Part shown: piece by piece, positions 57,730 to 64,000 of the stretch
Position numbering within the stretch: position 1 is the stretch's first letter
Layout: the number at the start of each line of letters is the position of its first letter
From: Podocnemis expansa
Taxonomy: Eukaryota > Chordata > Testudines > Podocnemididae
Length of the DNA stretch: 64,000 nt
Assembly (NCBI GenBank): GCA_007922195.1
Contig: ML681992.1
Coordinates: 36,109,617 to 36,173,616, forward strand
Reading direction: 5' to 3'
Program-made: the position numbers and the translations under genes
Notes under the pieces: generated by a model
What the model was told of the DNA's origin: nothing
Seen by the model: only the letters and a program-made list of their open reading frames with translations
The model's database searches: none

Positions 57730-58650
57730 AGCGTTTTTCTGACCCAGATGTTTGATCAATAGCATAGTGTTTGTCGAAAGTATGAGTCGATGCCCACGCA
57801 GCAGCTTTACAAAAAGGCTACTGAACTAGATACAGCTCTAGTGGAATATCACATCCGAGATATCTTAGGAGGTATAGACCAGGCATCAACAAATCAATGC
57901 TTCTGGTTGGTGATCCATTGCTTCAGAATTGGGTACCCTTTGTTTCTGTCTGCTATGGTCAAAAATAGTCTGTTTGATGATTTGAAGGCTTTGTTCTTTA
58001 CAGGTAGAAAACCAGAGCCTGGCACACATCTAGGATGTGGAGAGCAGATTCATGCAGGTATGAATGTGGTTTCAACATAAAAACAGGTAAGTGAATAATC
58101 TGGTTAAGGAGGAATAAGGATGTAATTTTAGCTATGAACTTAGGGTGAGGCTTCAAGGTGACTCTGTCCTTGTAAAAAGTCATATTGAATAGGGTTGCAT
58201 AAGTGCTGTAAGTTCACTTACATGGCAAGCAGAGGTGATGGAAATTAGGAAAGCCACCTTCACAAACAGCTGTAAAAATCAGAACAATACCATTGGTTCA
58301 AAAGATGGTTTAGTGAGTGTCTTAAGCACTAATTTCAGATCTCAAGCAGAAGCTGAGAGATGAATCTCTTGATATAGGCTCTGAATGTCCTTGAGGAATC
58401 CCTTAACCATCAGATGGGAAAAAAAGGGATTCACACCGTGATTGCTTGTGGAATGCTAAGATAGCCATAAGGTGGATTCTGATAGCGTTAACTGGAAGAT
58501 TTGACGACTATAGATGTAGATAATAGAGCAAAACTGATGGGTCAGAAGCTGACAAGTGAACATTATTTTGGGGGCACCAGCACTGGAATATTTCCCACTT
58601 TTGGAAATAAGTCTTTCCTGTGGATGGTCTGTGACTATTCAAGAGTACAC
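57730..58650 (-). pseudogene. DIRS tyrosine recombinase, broken
   Basis: The N-terminal SAM-like part shows RPSTGKTYFQKWEIFQCW (about 58580-58640). The catalytic part shows ITSACHVSEL (58200-58240), where the Arg expected before VSE is His; STRAVSSSVAF (about 57815-57850), where the residue before STRA is Tyr instead of His; and ASTHTFDKHYAID (about 57750-57790), which keeps the candidate nucleophile Tyr. Frames shift between the blocks. The family strand-transfers DNA through a phosphotyrosine; this copy cannot. Confidence 0.65.
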
Positions 58651-59049
58651 GCTGAATTTTTTTCCAAGCACTGAAGTTCCTTGTGGTGGAGCCAACAAGG
58701 TATCAGGCTGTCTGATGTAATGTCCTGGGACATGAGTGCATCGTGAGGACATTGTGCTGTGTGAGAAAATTCTCTAGAAGTGGTAGAATGGTCCTCATGC
58801 ATATTTCCATTAGTTTGGTGTACCATGGATGCCTCGACCATACTGGAGCTAACATTATGACTGTTGCTGATTCTTGGAGAATTTTGTGTAGAGCTTGAGG
58901 AATCAGTGGGTTGGGAGGAAAAGCATAAAGGAGTTTGCTCATCTATGGGAGGATGATGGCATCCCCCAGTGTTCTGGTGCCGATCCCTGCCCTTGAGCAG
59001 TAGCTTGGGCATTTTTGATTGACACAAGTTATATCTGTTGAGGGAAGAC

Positions 59050-59612
59050 CCTGCGTAGATGTTTCCATGAATGAGAGACTGAGAAAATCAGCAACAGTGT
59101 TGTGGTAGGTTGGAGGCAGAAATCAGGGTGTCATTGTTTATACACCAATTCCATAGTCTGACAGCTTCCATGCAGAGAGATTTGGAGTGTGTTTTCCCCA
59201 TCTGTTTATATAAAACATGCAGGCCACGTTGTCAGTCATACGCTTGACATGATCGTGTACCAGAAGGTTTTAGAAGTGCTGGCAAGTACATCTTACAGCT
59301 CAGAGTTCCAAGATATTTATCGGCAAGGCTGCCTCCTGGGAGCACAGTCTGCCCTGTGTAGTATGTTGATGAAGGTGTGTACCCCATCCCATAAAGGATG
59401 CATCTGTAGTCATAATGAAGACTGGAGGTTGTTGAAAAAAAGGGTAAGCCACTTTGTGTTTGATGGTATTCTCCACCATAGTAGGAAATGCTCTATTTCA
59501 GCTGGTATATAGACAATCCTCTGTATCAAGTAGTATTGTGGTCTATAAACTCTGGCAAACCATAGCTGAAAAGGCCACATGTGTAGTCTGGCATGTTTGA
59601 CTACAAAGGTAG
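59050..59612 (-). pseudogene. DIRS RNase H domain, broken
   Basis: TTDASFMGWGTHLH (59360-59425) carries the first catalytic Asp of RNase H. RMTDNVACMFYIN (59205-59260) carries a second. SLCMEAVRLWNWCINNDTL (59115-59190) follows. The frame is shifted between blocks. The upstream end is the CR1 insertion point. Confidence 0.65.
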
Positions 59613-59613
59613 T

Positions 59614-61016
59614 TCATAGAATCATAGAATCATAGGGTTGGAAGGGACCCCACGAGGTCATCTAGTCCAACCCCCTGCCAAAAAAAAAGCAGGACCACTC
59701 CCATTAGATCATCCCAGTCAGTGTTTTGTCCAGCTGGGACTTGAACACCTCCAGAGATGGAGATTCCACCACCTCCCTAGGCAGCTTATTCCAATGCTTC
59801 ACCACTCGCCTAGTAAGGAAGTTTTTCCTAATATCCAGCCTGGACCGCCCCAGCTGTAACTTGAAACCATTGGTTCTCATTCTGCCCTCTGTTACTACTG
59901 AGAACAGTCGAGCTCCCTCCTCCTTGGAGCAACCCTTCAAGTAGTTGAAGGTTGCTATCAAATCCCCCCTCAGTCTTCTCTTCTGCAGGCTAAATAAGCC
60001 TAGTTCCTTCAGTCTTTCTTCATAGGGCTTGTGCTCCAGCCCTTTGATCATTTTGGTTGCCCTCCTCTGGACTCTCTCTAATTCATCCATGTCCTTTTTG
60101 TAGTGGGGAGCCCAAAACTGGACACAGTATTCCAGATGTGGCCTCACTAGTGCAGAATAGAGGGGAATGATCACATCCCTTGATCTGCTGGTAACACTTC
60201 TTCTGATGCAGCCCAGTATGCCATTGGCCTTTTCGGCAGCAAGAGCACACTGCTGACTCATGTCCAGCTTCCCATCCACCATGACTCCCAGGTCCTTTTC
60301 TCCAGTGCTGCTATTTAGCTGATCACCCCCCAGCCTGTAGCAGTACATGGGGTTTTTTCGTCCCAAGTGCAGGATTTTACACTTATCCTTGTTGAACCTC
60401 ATGAGATTCCTCTTGGCCCACTGCTCCAATTTGTCTAGGTCTCCCTGAATCCTGTCCCTGCCCTCTAGGGTGTCTACTGTTCCCCCCAGTTTGGTATCAT
60501 CTGCAAACTTACTAAGTGTGCAATCTATCCCATCATCCAGATCATTAATGAAAACATTGAACAGAACTGGCCCCAGGACCGACCCCTGGGGCACACCACT
60601 TGTTACTGCCTGCCAACTTGACATGGAGCCATTGATTCCTACACGCTGAAACCGTTGTTCTAGCCAGTTTTCTATCCACCTTACAGTCCATGTATCTAAC
60701 CCATACTTCCTTAATTTGCCAATGAGAATGCTGTGGGAAACCGTATCAAAAGCCTTGCTAAAGTCAAGGTATATCACATCAACGGCTCTTCCCGCATCCA
60801 CAAATCCAGTCATCTCATCATAGAAGGCGATAAGGTTGGTCAGGCATGATTTACCCTTGGTGAATCCATGCTGACTGTTCCTGATTACTCTATTGTCCTC
60901 CAAGTGTTTCAGGATGGATTCTTTGAGAAGCTGCTCCATGATTTTTCCAGGGATTGAGGTGAGGCTGACAGGTCTGTAATTCCCAGGATCATCCTTTTTG
61001 CCTTTCTTGAAGATAG
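59614..61016 (-). mobile_element. CR1 LINE, 5'-truncated, inserted in DIRS copy 4
   Basis: The 3' end has TCATAGAATCATAGAATCAT and GGTTGGAAGGGACC at 59614-59650. The 5' end is truncated in the RT domain near 61016. DIRS coding sequence continues on both sides in the same orientation, so the CR1 arrived after the DIRS. Confidence 0.9.
59704..61016 (-). CDS. CR1 ORF2 fragment, open, fused to DIRS sequence
   Basis: About 437 codons of CR1 RT and C-terminal sequence without a stop: [71 protein letters not shown] and a [15 protein letters not shown] tail. The open frame continues upstream to an ATG at 61092, so its first 25 codons ([20 protein letters not shown]) are DIRS RT sequence read in frame. 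That fusion is accidental and no product is expected, since the RT fingers and the endonuclease are missing. Confidence 0.75.
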
Positions 61017-61020
61017 TTGC

Positions 61021-61550
61021 GGCTATGTTACCCAGTAAACAGGCTCTTGCTCTGATTATGGGAGCATGAATGGCAATGTTTGTGAGGTCCATAACTCTGT
61101 TGGCTCTTTTGTCTGGGAGGAAAGCCTGTGATATTTGGGAGTTTGGGTGGGCTCCTATACAGTATACTGTATGTTTTAAGTCAGCAGTAGAGTAAATTTC
61201 TTTGGTTTTATCAAGAGTACAATACTCTGAAAGAGCAAAGCAGTGAGCTCAACTGCATGTGAAGCCTGTGTGAATGAAGAAGATTTTATTAGGTAGTCAT
61301 CAAGGTAAGGGAAGATGGCTACTCTATTCTTGTGAAGATGTGCAGGTACCATGGATAAGATTTTGGGGAATACTTGTGGTGCTGTGAAAGACCAAAAGGG
61401 GGAACAGTATATTGGCAATGAACGTTATTTAAAACAAATCTGATACTTCCTATGTGCTGGATGGATAGAAACACTAAAAAAGGCATCCTATTAGTTGAGG
61501 TCTGTAAACCAGTCCCCATATTCGAGAGCCAGAATAATAGTCAAGAGTGT
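61021..61550 (-). pseudogene. DIRS reverse transcriptase, broken
   Basis: Minus-strand frames give EYGDWFTDL (near 61515), IRFVLNNVHCQYTVPPFGLS (61380-61440) and the catalytic block VAIFPYLDDYLIKSSS (61275-61325), with Tyr-Leu-Asp-Asp as expected for this RT family. [11 protein letters not shown] follows. Stops and frameshifts separate blocks. The sequence is cut near 61020 by CR1. Confidence 0.75.
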
Positions 61551-62490
61551 GAGCATCTTACATGTGTGGTGTATTATGATTTTTTTTAATTTTCTGAGGC
61601 TGAGAATCGGTCATCAACCTCCTGATTTCTTTCGAGTTAGAAAATAAAAGGAACAGAAACACTTGCCATGCAATTCATCTGGTACCCTTTCTAGTGCACC
61701 CACGTGCAGAAGGCATATAATGTCCTGCTGTAAGAGTTGTAGGTGAGTAGTGCCCCTGAAAAGGCACTAGGAAGGGTGGTGGAATGTGGGTTTTGATAGA
61801 AATGGGATGGTGTAGCCTAAACTCACAGTATATAAAACCCATTTATCAGTTGTAATGCTTGTGCACAGATAGCAATGGCGCTGCAGACAGTTTGTGCAGG
61901 AAGAAGATAGAGATGGCTCAAGCAATATTGAAGGATTATGCAGACCCTTGACCTCAACCTCAAAACTAACTTTTTGAGGGAGTAGCCTGAGATGCAGATG
62001 GCTGGTTTAAGGATGATATACAATGCGGTTTGCATTGTCTTCCGCATGCCTGTTGATCTTGGAATCTACACTGCAATCTGGTTTGGAGTTGGAACTGGTA
62101 CATAGCATTATAGTGCGGGTAATGATAGGTTCTGTGTCATGTTATGGAGATGTAAATTCCAAATGACCAGAGGGTGGCCCAAGACTCAGAGCTGTGCATA
62201 ACTTGATCTTAGAAAACATCATCGTTTCAAAGGGCAGAACCTCGATGGCCGCCTGCAGCTATTTTGGGAGATCTGCTGAATGCAACAAGGAGCATCTGAA
62301 CATCACTAGTCCTGTTGTGATGCTGCAGACCACTGTGTTGGTGACTCAATGACTAATGAGTTGTGTGGGGGATGGTTAAAAAAGATAGAGCCAGAAAGAG
62401 TCAGAAATCACAAAACAAAGAAACCAGTTGTTGAGTGCTTCCATCTTTCTAATCACTCAGTAAATGATTTGTTAACGACTTCGGCTAAAT
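61551..62490 (-). other. DIRS internal sequence, unassigned
   Basis: It lies between RT and gag of DIRS copy 4 and should hold RT fingers and the gag C-terminus. No clear motif was identified. Confidence 0.3.
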
Positions 62491-62812
62491 TCTGTGAAAG
62501 CAGGACTGAATCGAGACTATGGGTTCTTTTCCCATTACAAAAGGTCATTTGACTTCAGCCTTCCCATGGTTTGAACCTAACAACTACTCTGATTTGCTGT
62601 TACTGTATGACCTGATCCTATGTTTTACACCCCTTTGCACTTATTTTCATTCCATTCTGTAAGTTCACCGTCTTCAAAACATCTGAGGAAGTGGGATTTT
62701 CTCCCACGAAAGCTCATGCAAAAAAAAAAAAATCCGTTAGTCTTAAAGTGCCACCTGACTCCTTGTTTTTTTTGCTGAACTAGACTAACACGGCTATCTC
62801 TTTGGATTCTGA
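62491..62812 (-). mobile_element. Cry-type SINE with extended tail
   Basis: On minus: head with GATAGCCGTGTTAGTCTAGT (near 62800), A-rich link, GGAGTCAGGTGGCACTTTAA, GAGCTTTCGTGGGAGAAAAT, CTCAGATG, then about 200 bp of tail (TGAACTTACAGAATGGAATG and so on) shared with the pair at 28364-28936. It interrupts DIRS copy 4. Confidence 0.85.
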
Positions 62813-62933
62813 ATCCTGACTGGGGAAAAAAATATTTTATCAGCTCTTCTAAAGGTTGGTTGAATGGTGGTAGGGGTGTGCCAGATGTCATTTACCAAAT
62901 CAGTGAGGGCATTGTTCATGGGTAAAGCAATTC

Positions 62934-64000
62934 TCATTCGTGGGTTTTTTTGCTTTTTTTTGGTAAAATCATCAAGAGTTTATTTTGAGACTCAGGGAAA
63001 TCTTGCATAGGAATCTTGAGTGTGTCTGCCACTTGCTGAAAAAAGTCCTGGAACTCCTTGAAATCAGTGGCAGGAGACAGAATAATGGCTTCATCCGGGG
63101 TAATGAAGAATTGTGCAGTAGAGACCTGGATTCTGGATCCTGTGCCTCTATCTCCTTTTCTATTTCCTGGGTATATGGTACAGGTGGAAGGAGAGATTTG
63201 GGTGCGGTCTGTATTGAAGAGAAGCAGACTATTTGGATGCAGGTGCAAAGTACAGAAACCACACAAATAGACACAAAAGCTAATGACGTCGATAAGACGA
63301 TGGAAGACTACACCAAGGCAATGGATACCATGGGTATGGAGGAAGATTATGCTGCATCTGAGAGCTGTGTCCTCAGCGTTGAAGGGACATCAGCTGAGGA
63401 GAAAAGGTGATCCTATGGTCATCCAACATCACTCTCATCACTATAGAACAAGATTGGAGAAACTGAACGAGCGGGAGATGATGAGGTGCTGGAACCATTG
63501 GTTCCAAGAGCACGTGAGGTAAAAGGCAGGATAACGCATACCTCCCCCATTGTATTCTGGCATTTATGCTCCTCAGTATGTTTTCATGGCACTGTCTGTT
63601 ACAGGGAGCAGCTCAGCACCAGGGAGAATGGAAGCTGCATAGCATTGTGCAGTTTTGCTTGAGAGGTGGATGCTGCCACTGTAACTATCGGTGCTGAAGG
63701 AGTGGGAACCAGTGTAGTGGTACATGGTCTTGAAGCGGGCAAAGGCAATTTCCTCCATTTTGAGGTAGAATGAGAAGATATGAGGTGTTTCTCAGTGGTA
63801 CGCGCCCTGGAGGTTGATCCAAAGCTGGATGAAGAGAGTGCTCTACCATTAAGGGATTCAAAAAGAAGTCTCTGTTACAGCAAGCTCTTGAGCTTAAATT
63901 CTGGCAGTGGGGGCATTTGTCGAAAAAGTGCCCCTAACCTAAACATTTAATACAAGCTGTGTGTCTGTCCAACACTGGCATGGCATCATAACAGGTCTCA
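62934..64000 (-). pseudogene. DIRS gag, broken, runs off the window
   Basis: At the window edge the minus strand reads AMPVLDRHTACIKCLG, then GHFFDKCPHC (63905-63985), the Cys/His cluster of DIRS gag. At 62950-63060 it reads ATDFKEFQDFFQQVADTLKI, a typical gag block preceding the LAP2alpha-like part. Stops and frameshifts lie between. Confidence 0.65.

Larger units (their letters stand above)
57300..64000 (-). mobile_element. DIRS-like retrotransposon, copy 4, split by CR1
   Basis: All coding modules appear in transcript order on the minus strand: gag (64000-62934), RT (61550-61021), RNase H (59612-59050), tyrosine recombinase (58650-57730) and an untranslated end (57690-57300, with GAGATGTGTGTCCCTGTGGG). 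A CR1 sits in the RT-RNase H linker and a SINE in the gag-RT gap. The left end of gag runs out of the window. DIRS elements integrate with a tyrosine recombinase and make no target duplication. Confidence 0.8.

Noticed and set aside
59704..61092. Single 462-codon gene
   Set aside because: It is a CR1 fragment whose frame runs by chance into DIRS RT sequence.

Overview
This is a window of vertebrate nuclear DNA, most likely from a turtle. The evidence is its repeat content: several copies of a tRNA-headed SINE that I recognise as the cryptodiran-turtle (Cry) family, four CR1 LINE copies on both strands, a Penelope-like element, four DIRS-like tyrosine-recombinase retrotransposons, several ERV-type LTRs and many non-autonomous hAT elements. 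There are no operons, tRNA/rRNA genes or CRISPR arrays. A softshell turtle is possible from the SINE subfamily, but I cannot prove it. Nearly everything is transposon sequence. The only candidate host gene is a pair of splice-bounded exons on the minus strand at 43.74-43.90 and 46.93-47.01 kb.

Layout. 0-9.5 kb is GC-rich and holds two head-to-tail copies of a Tx1-clade (L1-group) LINE. The 3' part of one copy is joined directly to the 5'UTR of an 8.1-kb full-length copy with ORF1 (CCHC gag-like) and ORF2 (endonuclease, RT, C-terminal zinc knuckle). The array ends inside a dispersed element, here called X. An unoccupied X copy lies at 35.36-36.38 kb. 9.8-14.9 kb: ERV LTR end, hAT MITEs, a CR1 carrying a solo LTR, a Penelope-like RT, a SINE. 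14.9-22.9 kb: decayed ERV-like internal sequence, a 290-bp foldback, a 665-bp near-perfect palindrome and a 2-kb LTR. 22.9-24.9 kb: DIRS gag with the LAP2alpha-like domain. 25-32.5 kb: hAT element, duplicated ERV leader, a minus-strand LTR holding an inverted SINE pair, and a plus-strand LTR.

32.55-35.17 kb: a 5'-truncated CR1 with an uninterrupted 835-codon frame. 35.3-36.75 kb: hAT-B element with X nested in it. 36.8-39.9 kb: retroviral-envelope-like remnant and an LTR end. 40-41.25 kb: old CR1. 41.9-43.2 kb: LTR. 43.7-50.1 kb: the two exons, with two minus-strand DIRS relics below and above the second exon. 50.1-57.3 kb: AT-rich with SINEs, a hAT MITE with a perfect 8-bp duplication and a hAT transposase tail fragment. 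57.3-64 kb: a third minus-strand DIRS with gag, RT, RNase H and recombinase in order, split by a CR1 insertion.

The main biological point is the tandem Tx1 array. Two copies stacked at one point of a repeat whose empty form is also in the window, with no poly(A) and with conserved 3' hairpins, is what sequence-specific target-primed insertion would leave. Boundaries are read by eye; those without a target-site duplication or matching second copy may be off by tens of bases.
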